Program-made: the position numbers and the translations under genes
Part shown: piece after piece, positions 48,424-60,971 of the stretch
Position numbering within the stretch: the stretch's first letter is position 1
Layout: each line of letters opens with the position of its first letter
NCBI GenBank assembly: GCA_025345505.1
Contig: JANVCC010000125.1
Coordinates: 2,172,910-2,236,909, forward strand
Source of the DNA: Todiramphus chloris collaris
Lineage: Eukaryota; Chordata; Aves; Coraciiformes; Alcedinidae
DNA length: 64,000 bases
Direction of reading: 5' to 3'
The notes under the pieces: generated by a model
What the model was told of the DNA's origin: nothing
What the model saw: the letters and a program-made list of their open reading frames with translations, nothing else
Database searches by the model: none

Positions 48424-48580
48424 AAAGGGAAAAGAAAGGAAAAGGGGAAAAAAAGGAAAAGGGGAAAAAAAGGAAAAGGGGNNNNNNNNNNGAAAAAAAG
48501 GAAAAGGGGAAAAAAAGGAAAAGGGGAAAAAAAGGAAACAGGAAAGGAAAAAACGAAAAAAAAAGGAAACCAGAAAAGAA
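48424..48580 (+). repeat. 17-bp purine minisatellite with an unresolved gap
   Basis: The unit GGGGAAAAAAAGGAAAA repeats perfectly on both sides of a 10-N gap at 48482-48491: gggg tracts begin at 48444, 48461 and 48478 on the left and at 48506 and 48523 on the right. Degenerate purine sequence forms both shoulders. The pure purine strand suggests triplex-forming potential. Open frames through it are artefacts. Confidence 0.96.
48482..48491. other. Assembly gap of 10 N
   Basis: Ten undetermined bases lie inside the 17-bp minisatellite; copy number is therefore unknown. Confidence 0.99.
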
Positions 48581-51500
48581 AACTACAGTTTTCATCCTTA
48601 AATTTTCATCCTTCAACCCATGCAGAAGTGCCAAGGGAAGATTTTCACCCAGAAAGCAGAGGTTACAAACCCGTCCAAGGCCAATGCCACCCTGCAGAAC
48701 TAAGATGACTCTGAAGTGACCTGTCTGAGCTCACACACGTATCTGACACAAACCACTTGGCCTTCCTGCTGAGGACCAGGACAATCATAGCCAAAGCCAG
48801 TCATACAAGCAAGTGCTACCAAACCCTTCAATCCTCTGAAGAACAAGAGGTCCCATAAGCATGACTCGAGAGTCAGGTGATTATCAAGTTCAACAGGTTT
48901 ACAACAACCAAACATTTAAACCATTACTGGGATTTTTCTCTTCTCACCCATGAACAAAGTGCTGACAAGTTTTAACAGAAGAGTTGAGGGTGGTCCACAC
49001 GCCTGAAAAAACCCCAAGCCTTTAAAAGAGTATGTTAATACTCCTTTTATTTTTAAGGTCATTTTAGTTTTAATAGTTAACACAGAAAATAGTGATGCAT
49101 CTTTGTTCCTTAAAATCTGTCCTCTCTAGGTCATTCAGTTAATTAAAATACAGAGTATAGTGTTAAATTTACTCCAAAAGCACTGAAAACAGTTTTCTGT
49201 TGATCTGAGGACTTTGGAACTGATATGTAAGTGTTGAGGATAAAACATCCCATGTTCCAAAGGCTCTGAACAAGCCTTGTTAAGAACCTCAGACAGATGT
49301 CACATTATTACAACTCTTAAAATTAAATTAATTCAGTATTTCATTATTGGAATACCATTCTAAATACACCATTTAAGAGAAACTGTTCTTTCCTGCTACA
49401 CAGAGCAGCAATTTTTTTCTGTATCCAAACCTTAGTAATTGAAATGTCCAGATCGTGGTAAGAAATATACCACAAAATACATTACAATTCCATATGAAAA
49501 TATTTTAGACAATTTACTTTAAAAACACATAGGCAGGCAAAGGGAAAATTTAAGTAGCAACCACCTCTCCTACAACACAACTAGGACTGCAAATCACAAG
49601 AAAAAGTGGACGCTCAGGTTTCATATTTGCTATCACTCAACAGAGATACTCAAAATAAACAGGGATCAGTTTTACATTTATTTTCAGCCAAGTAAAATAT
49701 CTAAAGGAAAGTAAAAAATTACAAGCCAGCATGTCCTCTAAAAAGACCATCGATAGATTTTTGACACTACTCACCCCACTGGAGAGGAGCCAGCTGTAGA
49801 TGCTCCAGGACCAGTTGATTAAGAACGCCTTCCACACTCGCTTCCCCTTCACGCTTCAAGGAAGGGTACATTTGAATCAAGGAAAATTTTGTTTCAGAGA
49901 GAAAAAAGAGCGTGTAAAAAGTACAATTTTTACTGCTGAAAAGCAAACATGCAAGCTAGAGAGTCATTAAAGGTTAATGTTACATATTTGGTTTATTAAC
50001 CCATGAATTGAGTTAATAACACCTGGCAATGTATAATAACTAGAGCAGCTGATATTTTCAGAATATGAAAATTTAATTCCACTGAGGAGCATTAAATATG
50101 AAAATGCAAAGGTAAAGTGTACCTGTACCTTAGTAAAACACAAGGGGAAAAAGGGTCTGGAAGATGTAAAAATGCAGAACATGTGGCTATGTGGAGCAGG
50201 ATCAGAATTCAAACTGACAAATTAAGAACAACCTGAAAACAAAAAAGGGATACAATTTAATAGGGCAATATAAATCAGAGAAAACGTGGGCTGGGAGACC
50301 ACTGCATAGTGGTTTGGTGCCAGTGGAAGAGTAGGGATGTTAGTGCAGTGACAGCATCGTTACAGAGAGCAAACACCATACCAGAATTGCTCAGGGACAT
50401 ATCCTCCAAGAGTCCCTTTCTACTCACTCCTGTATCAGCTCAGTAACGAGCTCGGACTGAAACTCAGAAAAAAAATTAGGAAATTGTTCTTAGTCTAAGG
50501 ACAGTGAAGCACTGAACCTGTTGGGAAAAGCAGACTATTTTTAAAGAGCTTCAAATCAGGCTGCAGCAGTGCTAAAATAAAAAGCATGGGCAATACCCAA
50601 TGTAGCAGAAAAGACAGGATTACCTACTTAAAACAAATGAATACTCATTTCATAGATTCATCAATCCAGACAACATGTAACAGAAAGAGCACTGGATTTC
50701 TTCTGGGTTTTTTTTTTTTTTTTGTGTCTTCTTGGGTTTTTCGGAATACAAAGGGCCTGGAAGCCCAGGCAAACGTCATCACCATCCTGTATTTGGCCAA
50801 AGCTGCCTTCAGTGGGTTTGGTACCAGTTTTGTACCACACACAACCCCTGCCTTGGCTGGGTTGAGAAGATGAAGCAAGAAGGGCTCCTTCCTGGATGCA
50901 CATACAGCGTAAGAGCTCCTGGAACTCTTCTGGAAAATCTTCTGACATCTTTACAGCTTGGCTCATGATTTCCCAGAACAGAAGAATCACAGAGAAACAA
51001 AATTCAAGAGAGAGGCTTGAGTCTCTGAGACTTGAAAACACTCCTTTTCCAACTTCATACTCTTCAAATGAAATAACCATAGGTGAAGTGGTGTCCCATC
51101 ATAACTAAGGGCTTAGCTCCTAGCAAGACTGATGAAGGCAAAAGTACTGGAGCCATGTTCCTCAAAAATAGATTAAAAACCAAATAAATAGAAGAACCTC
51201 TTGAGCTTTTATAAACAGCTCCTACATATATATACACATAGGATATAGGTTTCTTTGTATAGGATATAAACTGTTTCATACCAAAAGGCTGAATGACAGT
51301 CCAAAGAAATAGTTATTGCTCCAAGAAAAACTTTGGTCTTTTATATTCTCTCCATTGTCTAATATGTAGCTGGGTACCCAGAATTATGTATTATTACCCT
51401 GCATGTTACCTAAAACCTACTGCTTAAAAAGACAATAGATTTTTCAATATTGTTTCTATCATAAATTCCCCTCTGCTATGCATCATTCTGTGTATCTTGC

Positions 51501-52324
51501 TTCCTTCTAAAAAGATTTTCAATAACATTTCTCAGTTCCTTTGCAAATAAATAGAGGTGGAAGCACGCACACAACCATAAACAAATTAGCAAATGTTCAT
51601 AATTAAAAATTACACTAATAAACCCCAAATGTAAATGATTAATGATCACAGTTTACTTGCAAGAGTAGTCTGACTCACATTTTAAGCTTTCTGCTTGATT
51701 GTCACTGTGGTCCTTCATTATTAAAAGTAATTGCAAGCAGTTATTGAGGTTCTTAAATATTAGTTACTCTTGCAAACAACTGTTGATGCTAAGAAGCTGC
51801 ATGGAAATGTAAAGCTCCATCCAATGGAAGTATTTATAAGGAAACCTCTACTGATGGATAAAAGTTCCACAATAGGAATATTCTCATTATTCATAATTAT
51901 GATCAAGATGGAAGTCATCAAAAGCTGAAGAGACAAACAGAAAAGTGAATTTCTGCTATCAGTGGTTTGCTGTCAAGCAAAGAGAGATGAGATCACTTAA
52001 GGTTCTGCCCAATATGGAGTCATTTCAAAATTCTGATTGGCTCCTGAGATGCTGAAATACAAACACACTCATAGAGTTTATGCATTTGGAAAATACATCT
52101 GTGTTCACAAACCTAATAAATGAGTGCAACTTACGAAGATCATTTTAGATTAAATTTAATGAAGTTTCAAGTATCACCCTGGAAGGAATCAACAAATCTA
52201 TAAATGGAAGGTAGAAGTAATTACTCAGTTCTGCTGGATGACGTGCAAAAAAGTCATTCAGACTTGGGACGCTGGCCAAAGAGGTCCAGAATAGTTCTCA
52301 GATCAAGCATCACATCTGGAACAT
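48581..52324. other. Unique AT-rich sequence
   Basis: No confident gene. A 16-T run at 50708-50723 sits next to a stretch open in two minus-strand frames (50661-51080 and 50645-50878), considered as a possible retrocopy but not recognised. An interval at 49853-49775 (minus) has a GTGAGT donor and is open in two frames, which makes a real exon hard to argue. Confidence 0.45.
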
Positions 52325-52700
52325 GGCAGGTATAGCTTTTCTTCTATTAGAAACCTCACCTGAAGTATTGCTTCCATCTTTGGATCTCATGTGGAAAAAC
52401 TTCTTCAATATACCATCAGCAATAAGACTGACAGAAATGCTCTGAAAAAAGGTTGGCAATTAGGTTTAAATATAGAAAATGAAGAGCCAAGGAAGGGGCT
52501 AACAGAATCCTATCTCAAAAATGTAAGAAAACACTGTAAATAGGACAGACTTCATGTAAACCACAGAAATTAAGGCTGAATTAAGGAAAAAAAAACCTCT
52601 TAACTATCAGGAAAGGGAAAAATGGAACATGTTGCTTAAGGTGGCACTGGAAGTCTCATTTTTTAAAGGCTGATAGGCCCAGGTTAAGAATATTTTCAAG
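52325..52700 (+). mobile_element. Ancient CR1 LINE fragment (plus strand)
   Basis: Weak but collinear similarity to the 3' part of an old CR1 in plus orientation: TAGAAACCTCACCTGAAGTA with TTGCTTCCATCTTTGGATC matches the motif for a P-H-L-E-Y-C-type segment, followed by TAGGACAGACTTCATGTAAA, CACAGAAATTAAGGCTGAAT, CTTAACTATCAGGAAAG and GTTGCTTAAGGTGGCACTGG. The order matches the family tail, but frames are destroyed. The texture resembles turtle/crocodile-type CR1 lineages rather than the younger avian copies elsewhere in the window. Confidence 0.6.
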
Positions 52701-52944
52701 AAGATTATTCCAAAATGTTCCAGTCTCATTTCAGTGAAACAGCAATCTTTTCACGGTCCATTAACAAATCTCTCTGGCTGCAATCAAACCTGAGAAGTGG
52801 AAACAAGAGGTAGGAAAAAGAGTTCAGTGGTCAGTAGTGATTCTGTAAGCGGGTTCACTGAGTGCAGGCACAAACCACAGAATAATCAACATGGGAAGGC
52901 AATTCCAGGGTCACTGTGTAACTCCCCACTTAAAGCTTGGTAAA

Positions 52945-53130
52945 TACTGACATTGCATCAGGTCCTTCAAGGCCTTGTCCATCATTTTTCAGTATCTTTA
53001 AAGACATCAATTCCACAGCACTTTTGGACAACTGGTTCCACTATTTGAGCAGCCTCGTGGTGAAAGGGACTTTTTTCCTAGCACCTACCCAAAATCTACC
53101 TGGCTGCAACTTGGTAGCAGTCTCTCTCTC
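52945..53130 (-). mobile_element. Ancient CR1 LINE fragment (minus strand)
   Basis: In the plus-strand text, TCCTTCAAGGCCTTGTCCA, AGTATCTTTAAAGACATCAA, TTGGACAACTGGTTCCACTA, GCAGCCTCGTGGTGAAAGGG and ACTTTTTTCCTAGCACCTAC follow the order of an old CR1 3' end in reverse complement. It is heavily diverged and faces the plus-strand fragment at 52325-52700. Confidence 0.55.
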
Positions 53131-53149
53131 TCGTGACATGCCTTGTTTG

Positions 53150-53870
53150 AAGAATCAGACGTACATTGTTGGCTGCTACAGCTCCTGGGCTTGTCCATCA
53201 GCTCTCCTGGAGCCCTCTGCTCCTGGGAGCAGCCTCCTATGCAATCCTGCCTAACAGTTCCCTAAAGACTCCTCTCCTAAAGTCCAAATTCAGTACCCTG
53301 CTACTTGGCTTCCTCACTTGCCTCAGAATATTAAACTCCACCATCTCAGGGCAACTGCAACCAAGGCTGGCATCAAACCTCACCCCTTAACTGGATCTTT
53401 GTTATTTAAAGTAGCAGATCCCACACAGCACATGCTAAATCAAGCCTCCAGAAGCTGTACACAAAAAAGTGTCCTTAAAGTACTCCAGAAATCCCTAAAG
53501 TACTCCAGAAATCCCCTCATCTGCATTCAGAAGACTTCTTTCAAGTTGTTAGAGTCCATCCGGCTTTGCTTCTTGACTGAGTGGGCTGTAACAAATGCAC
53601 ATGTCATCACCCTGTTGGACTCCTCTGCTCTTGATCCAAGGGCTTGTAACTGGCCCATCACTCATTTTCTAACTGTTCCCTGGGCACTTCATCATCTCTG
53701 CTCTACCTTCTTAAATAACCCATATCCATCTGTTAGTGCACCCTGTTCACGCAAACCGCCCACTACATCATCTGATGACACCAGAGCTCTGCAACTGCAC
53801 ACTGACCCCTAATTCCATGTGCTTCTGCAGGTTCAGCTGTAAGCATCTGCCACGGGCTCTTGATCACACC
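53150..53870. mobile_element. Probable remnant of an old interspersed repeat
   Basis: Phrases such as CTCCTAAAGTCCAAATTCAG, CCTGCTACTTGGCTTCC, AAACTCCACCATCTCAGGGC, CAACCAAGGCTGGCATCAAA and GGGCTGTAACAAATGCACAT recall a repeat seen in many bird and reptile genomes, probably CR1-linked. The family name could not be fixed from the sequence alone. The open plus-strand frame 53318-53812 inside it has no recognisable domain and is treated as chance. Confidence 0.4.
53476..53515. repeat. Perfect 20-bp tandem duplication
   Basis: TAAAGTACTCCAGAAATCCC occurs at 53476-53495 and 53496-53515, inside the old repeat remnant. Confidence 0.95.
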
Positions 53871-56800
53871 TCGAGGCAGGTTCACTGATCCTAGCCCATT
53901 GCTTTCTCCTGTTCATGCTTCCCCCTTATTGCCCTGCTCTTCAGGCTTTGGAGGCCACCCTGCAAGGCACCCAGATTGAAGCCAGACTCACAGGACTAGC
54001 AAGACTTCATCAGGAGGGTGACAAGAGCCATAGGACAGGGAAATAATGCTCATCAAGCAGCAGCAAGAGTTATGACAACCTAAAATAGATATAAAATTGA
54101 GGCATAAATAAATTCTTGATGCTACTCCCAGCTGAACCTTCCATGAAAAATCCCTTCTGCGATCTGAACACTGATGAATCTTTGTTTATTCTTCTAAAAA
54201 CGAGGATCGCCTGCACGTGAATGAATTCTCTGAAGTAATTCTGACCAAAGTTCTGTTTCTGAAGTCAAAGTGTAGATGGCACAAAGTGAAGGAATACTCT
54301 GAAGAGTAATAATCTGTGGTGGGTCTAACAGAAAGTGCGTAAAGATCACAGAGAGGTGGTTTGCTTGCCTTTCATCTTCCCTACGGGGAACATGATGATT
54401 CTTAACTGAGGATTTTGAAGAAGTTGGGTAAAAAATATCAGCAGAAAGACAAAAATCTTAGAGCACTCAGCAACAGACACAGCACTCTAGAAACTTTGAA
54501 GGACACTTAGTAGAGATGCCTTGACCCACGAGTCAATGCACAGAAGGCCCCTGAAGAAAATACTGCTTAAAAATATTTAGAACATATGAAGAGAAGCCTA
54601 ATTTGAAAATATTAGCCTCCTTAATAATCCATCTGTTCAAATCCAGTGTTAAAACAAACCCCAGTTGTTAAGCTGATACCAGATGCTGACAAACAGATGC
54701 TAAAAAAGAAGCCAGAATGTTCTTAATTTCCATAATCTCACTGCAGTTATCACCTCAAAGATACACTGAATGACTTTACTCCAGATTGTTGCTGAATAGA
54801 AACGCCCCAGCAGCAAGCTTTCTCCTAAGAAGGTCTGTTTGGATAATACTTTTCATCCTAAACTGTACAGAGGTTAAATCGAGTAGAGCTGGGTTGTCTT
54901 CATCTTCTGCCTTCAGCCCTCCAAAAGTGTACGAAAATCGCTCAGGTTTTACAATACTTTCACAAATGAAGCACTGAAAATCTCATTACTTGAAATCCAG
55001 AATGTTTCAATGGCTAAAGCCATGGCAAATGGATCTTCCACGCTGGAAAAATACTTCTGGTGCTCCTCAAGACATACAGATACGGCCTGAAATCCTCAGC
55101 CTTGGGAACTACTTTTTGCCCTGCACGGGAGTTCCCTGCAAACAACTTTTCACTGCAGTATAATCCACAGACTTAAAGATTGAAGCCTTTATGGGATGTT
55201 TCATATTTATCAGCCAATCCAGTAAGAATTAAAGGAACTGCAGGCTAGATAACACAGCCCTTCCCTTGAAAACGATGTAAGATTACTTGTAACAAAACTG
55301 TCTGAACTGTGTTTTCTAAACTATACATTTCTCATGCAGGAACTCAGCAGAGTCTGTCTGAAACCAACTGTGATGGGCAGTGTTAAATTGCTCTGCTGGC
55401 AGGACAGGTATCTCCGCAGAAAGTTTCTTAAACTTAGCAGAAGAGAGGGGAGAAATTTGTTTTTCCCTTGTTCACATCTAAATGCTGCTGTAGAAATAAA
55501 AGGATGAGAACGGCTGCAGTTGGGACACAGAATCTTTAAAACAATGTACACATTTCTTCCAATATTTTTAAGCACCTGTGCTAAAAAAAGCACCAAATTG
55601 CACATTTGTTGCCTTTCATTAGAAGAGTTTCAGTTCTGGGAACAGAGAGAACGTTCCTAACAAATCCTAAACCACAGAACCGAATACTTGCACTGAAATG
55701 AACACGCGGCGTTCACGGCTCGTTAATTGGTTTGCTGACTGGCATGTGAGCCATGACAGCTTTGGTACCAAAACTGGGTTTAAATACAGAGACACAGAAT
55801 GGATGTAAACACTGTTGCTCAGCAACAGAAATCAATGAGGATGTATTTTTACACCCTCACAAAATTATTAGCAACTATGCATTCAATTCCAGCGTAAGAA
55901 CTCAACTGTGCTACTGAAATATATTTATAGCTTTCCACAACAGAAATTTTCCAAGTGAGTTTTGGTTAAATATTGACAGAAGTCATCCCAAAATGTTCCT
56001 TACGGAGCCTGGATGGAAGCAGGCACTAGGAATCTCATCTACATCTCAAGCCTTGCCTTTGACTAATCTTACGCAGCTAATTTAATAACTAGTGATGAAA
56101 AATCATTTCAGATCACTAGATAAAAGTACAATTAAAAGTTCAAAAAGACATCTCTAAAGGAAAACCAGGATTCAGTTGCCTCTCTTCTCTCATTTCCTGC
56201 CAACCACGATCACGTGAATTTGAGGATGAACTGCGGGGAAAATACAGATCTCCTGGAAGATGCTGAGTATCGAGAAGTGGCTTGGGGGGCTGTTGGCTGC
56301 ATGGGATCATTCCCTGATGAAAATAATGAAAAAGTTTATTTCTGACAAGCCAAGCACAAGACATTGTATTTTTTTTTGATGGAAATCATGAAATTTACAC
56401 CGCCATTGATTTATTTTAACTCTAAACTGAATGCAATTTCTCATTAATAATCATAAGGCATTATTTTACTGCATTTAGAATAATTATGGGGATCTTATGT
56501 TTAGAATGACTAAGTCATCATGCAAGTCCTCTTTAAGCTTTAAAAAGACCATCCAAGATTAGATACATTACTAAATTTGTAAAGAGGGCTTGGAAATAAA
56601 TTATTCTAAGATGTTCTGATTTTCTCAAATTTAATTAATATATATGAAAACTCTCTAAATCTAGCTTCATGTATTTCTTCATGATTCAGTCAGTCAGTGT
56701 GGAGAAGAGGAGAAAAAATTTACTCTGTAAAACTACTACTCATCAATCCCAACTATATTTCCTCAGTTCTCTAAAAGTTGTGAAAAAACACACACAGGGT

Positions 56801-57071
56801 TTGTGTCAGGCTCAATGACTCAGAAAAAGCCATTAGAGTAAGACCCAAGCATCATCTAAATAATATACAGCACAATTAACCTCAAACGGTCTATAATTAT
56901 GATAAGCTTCCTAGTTCTAATTAATTTTCTTTTCAGTAACAGTGCTATAAAGTGAGTTGAATTATACAATAAAATGTGTCATAGGGCATCTATTTATATA
57001 GTTTTAAAGCAAGTATTTATGAAAGGATATAATTTTCCAGCAAATATCCAGCTTGCTGTTAATCTCCAGAC

Positions 57072-57184
57072 CTCTTGCTTGTTGCCTTTCTTCTTCCAGC
57101 TGCTTTGCATTCGCAAACTGTGTCCCATCAGTAGGGGATTCTGGGAAGCTCTCAAAATTGAATTTGTCCACTTGGATAGCCATA
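57072..57184 (-). other. Possible minus-strand exon
   Basis: A strong acceptor (CTTTCTTTTCCCTTTTCTCCAG) precedes an interval in which an ATG (57183-57181, context AGT ATG G) opens [20 protein letters not shown] and [10 protein letters not shown], a hydrophilic, charged, natural-looking peptide. The only nearby donor, GAG|GTCTGG at 57072, is weak, and a second minus frame is also open. No family is recognised. A 5'-extended or lineage-specific exon, or chance, are the alternatives. Confidence 0.15.
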
Positions 57185-57432
57185 CTGGAGAAAAGGGAAA
57201 AGAAAGAGGAAAAAACAACAAAACAAAACGGGATTTTTATTAGAAAAGTTATACAGATATCACTTCTGGAGAAAATGCAGATCACCGTGAAACCAAGCGC
57301 TACAATATTGGCGTATTTGTCTCAGTAGCTTCTAGTCTGTGTACTAGCAATAAATAAACCATATGATTTATGAGACTGGAAACAGAAGTTGAAGCCTATT
57401 GAAGGTGGTAAGACTTTTTTACAAATCAGCAA

Positions 57433-57572
57433 TCAACATCTTGCTGCCTGTGTGAGTGGTACACGAGACATCTGCTTTGCAGTTGCAACTAGTTGATCTT
57501 CACTGCCTATCTGCAGAGGTTCCTCTGCCTTCACTCTTTGCATGTAAAAGCTCCTGGTGTGCTTAAAACTTG
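57433..57572 (-). other. Possible 3'-terminal minus-strand exon
   Basis: An excellent acceptor (TTTTTTTCTTTTTTTTAG) at 57573 is followed by two bases and 45 open codons ending at TGA (57433-57435). The peptide includes SFKHTRSFYMQRVKAEEPLQ and SEDQLVATAKQMSRVPL. An AATAAA lies at 57241-57236 on the same strand, about 190 nt after the stop, followed by a T/GT-rich stretch as expected downstream of a poly(A) site. Known rules of 3' ends fit, but the peptide is unrecognised and the length is short, so chance is quite possible. Confidence 0.18.
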
Positions 57573-58962
57573 CTAAAAAAAAGAAAAAAAGCAACAAGGC
57601 TGGGCCAGATGCTAATGAAAACACCATCTGAAGTAGTCTCTTAATCCCTACTGATGCACAAGTGAAACAAAATATTCTATACCAAAGTGTCTCCTGAAGT
57701 GAGCAGTTACACGCTCAGAAAGCCACGGGCACTTCATTGGTTTTACAAGTCCATTTCCTCAATTTTCCATTAAAAATTCCTTACAAAACTCAGGCAGGAA
57801 AGACAAAATAACCACGGTGCTGATGCCTAAATGTGGTGCTTGTCATTTTTCCTTTGCAAAACTACTTCCATCTTGCTCCATGTATCTACATGAATTACAG
57901 GCAAGATTAATTTCAATATCGTAGTATAATTCATTGGTAGTAAATGGTTAACTAATTGCTTTATTAAATGTACAGTAAGGCATAAAAGCAAATTAAATTA
58001 AATATATTATGCTATAATGCATACTAAATACTTATATGTTAAACTAGAATCACTAATCTAATATAAAAGAGAATTTAGACCAGCTCACATCACATGAAAT
58101 GTGGTTATAGCAGATCTAATATACAGCTTTAATTTCCTGAATCGTCTGAAATAGAAAAATAATTAGGGAAGAATTAAAATATATTGCTCTTGAGATGACT
58201 TTGCACTTCAGAAAAACAGAGGACCAAGCAACAGCTTGAAAACTATTCATGATGGAATGCAATTACAACCCAAGAAGGGGCATGGGGTGGGCATTTGAGC
58301 CAGGACGAGTATTATTCCTTTACCTATTTCTACAAATAAAGAAACATATTCTATAGATGTTGCCAAAAGGAACACACTAGGAACAGAAGTCAACAAGAAA
58401 GAGCTTTGAAATCTCCCCAGACCAGAAAAGATTTTCTATAATTAGCATTTATTGAAGAGAATCTTTACCCTCAAAGAAACTCAAGAGGAAATACACAGCA
58501 GTAACAAGGAATAATTCCAAGTTTATGAAGTTTTCTGTGGAAAGGTGAATTCAGATAGGAATTCAGCATGCCTCACCCTGAGCAAAAACTGCCAGCTGAG
58601 GAGAAGCTGTTGCTGTTCCAAGACTACCTTCATCATTAAAAAGCACACAGCACTGAGACAAAGGTGGCACAATTACTGTTCCTTTAAGGTATCTCTTCTG
58701 CAGACTGCATCTTTCCTGATCCCCACACCTAAAAACCACAAAAGGCAGAACAATTCATCTGTTCCTCTGTAAGGGGTGTGTTTGTTTTTGTACTGCAAGA
58801 GATCATTAAGAGTTCTTCGTTTGCAGGCAAAGACCAGCACGTGCTGGGCGTACGAAAAAGCTAAAATGAGATGCAGAAGTGTACCACAGGAACTGCAGGA
58901 ATGATGGCAGGAATAAAGAATGTCATGAGAAATACCTAGATACAATCTATAGAGTGGCTTTA

Positions 58963-59005
58963 AATATATATATGTGTGTGTATATATATATATGTGTATA
59001 TATAT
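58963..59005. repeat. Compound TA/TG dinucleotide microsatellite
   Basis: Alternating TA and TG blocks occupy 58963-59005, for example ATATATATATGTGTGTGTAT. It is followed by two copies of CAACATCCCTTCTTA (59020-59034 and 59039-59053). The alternating purine-pyrimidine order favours Z-DNA or slippage. Confidence 0.93.
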
Positions 59006-60971
59006 CAGGCCTGACCTGACAACATCCCTTCTTACGACCAACATCCCTTCTTATTGGCGCTGAAGTACGGTTCAATTCTGCAAATGCAGGTTGAGTATCC
59101 TGGATTTTGCACGGACAACGCACGTGGAAGACAGAGACACAACTGGAACATGACAAAAACATTTCTGCCTTTGTTTCTGAGATGATTTCACCAGTCTGTG
59201 ATGCATAAGCAGATGTAAAACTAGTATTTGATTTATCTACATGGTCTGCTTAAGTTCTCACCCAAATACCACAGTTGCTTATAGGGATATTTTGACAACA
59301 CATTATCTTGGTTTCTGAAGAGTCATATTTAGAACCCCTCTCCCAACAGACCTGGAGAACAGCTCTCATCTAATTATTGTGCCACACATTTCCAATTGAT
59401 TGATACATGAGAAAAACACCCCTGCCTATCAAGATCTAGTATGTAACTGAGGGCATTCAGATTGTGTTCTTCTGTTAATGGATCATTACTTCCAATATGG
59501 TAATTTTTTTCTGGAAATTAAATATATATGTAAGCACTTTTTTTTTTTATCCTGACACCACAGTCAGTGTCAGCTTGTGGAATACACCCTAGATTATTCT
59601 TACACTCCTATTCGTACACTTATGTTTCAAATAAACTTTGTTAAGCCCTAAGGTATGGGAAGGTATGGAAAGTTTCAGAAAATAACGAAGTACTCCTAGT
59701 ACTCCTAGTACAATTCTACTAATTCTTCACATTTTTTAACCATGTTTTTATTTCTATTCTGTATACTCTATTTAGCACAGTGACACCTCGCATTTCCAAC
59801 CTGAATGGTTCTGTGATTTTACATCACGCGAGAGGATACAAGACCAGCACCAACAACATACTTGCCACCTACAACGTGAAGAGGTCTGAGTAAAAGTACT
59901 ACAGCGAGAAAATACTATTCAATCTTATGAATAGAGCTGTAGGCAGAATCTATGAAAACAAAGAGAGATACAAGAATATTTTTCAAGACTATAGTTACGC
60001 TCAAACTAAAGCATGACAAACTTAAATCCTAGCTCTTTCTTAAACATATATGCCTTTTATCATCAGTATTCTGCTTCCTCTTTTGCTAAAAATGTTCATA
60101 TTGGGTTTTGTCTCAGCATTCTTTATCAATAATGTTGCTTTAGCATTTATGCCTCAGCCTATGGAAAGTGTAGCAAATTGGACGGCTTTGCACAGAAATC
60201 AAAACAAAAAAATGAATACTGTAACCTAAATCAGTCACTCAGCCTTAAAAATCTACCCCGACATAAACACAGCTTCTTCACTTCACTTTTATAATGTGAT
60301 GATTTCTCCCATCTTAAAAAATGCCTCGGACCAGTGAGGTTATTACCAAATGGACAAACAATTCCCAAAGTCAGCTGGCTGAATGAGAAGAAGGATAAGC
60401 TGGGCATTGGGTTACAACCACCAATGAAAAAAAATACCTTTTTTCTTTTTTTTTCTTTTTTTACACACTTTTCAAGGGATGTGTAAACATCATAAGGGCT
60501 TCATCCTGAAAGGAGCAGAAGGCAGTGAAAGGCAACGTCTCGGCCATTGCCCAACTGTGTCAGCATCTTCTGCATCAAAATAATCCAACTGAAATCTCTA
60601 CACTGAAATTTATCTGGAAATGATCTCCAATTACTGCAGGAATCTGCAGTTACTTTACAACATGTGTTTCTTGACAACAGTTCTCTGCACCTCTTTTCTC
60701 CCCCCAATTTTTTCTTGTTATATGAGAATCTGTACAGAAAAGTAAAATAAAAGACAATTCAGATTGAAACAGGCATTCGGCTTGGTACAAACATCTGGGG
60801 TAACAAGGGCTGACACTGAGGCAAGGGTGACTGTACACACAGTACCTTGCCCTTCACAGAAATTACCTATCAGGGAAAACACAAAAGATCTTCAAACACT
60901 GAAGTTTAAACATATATTTGCTTCAGGAAAAGGGACTAGAATTTCACTTGAATGTTCCTAACTTCCCACTA

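Larger units (their letters stand above)
53871..60971. other. Unique AT-rich sequence with two candidate exons
   Basis: No confident gene in 7 kb. Contents: TAAT-rich stretches at 56390-56540 and 57950-58150, candidate minus-strand exons at 57072-57184 and 57433-57572, a TA/TG dinucleotide repeat (58963-59005), a 10-bp tandem duplication TACTCCTAGT near 59693, and T-rich runs near 60439-60463. Confidence 0.5.

Noticed and set aside
48374-48634. Open frame through the 17-bp minisatellite
   Set aside because: Phe/Pro/Ser repeat peptide spanning the assembly gap; an artefact of the purine repeat.
49775-49853. 79-nt minus-strand interval with a GTGAGT donor
   Set aside because: Open in two frames with different peptides, and the donor has a poor exon side (TGGG|GTGAGT); not distinguishable from chance.
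53318-53812. 164-codon plus-strand open frame
   Set aside because: Lies within a degraded interspersed repeat, includes a 20-bp tandem duplication and has no domain.
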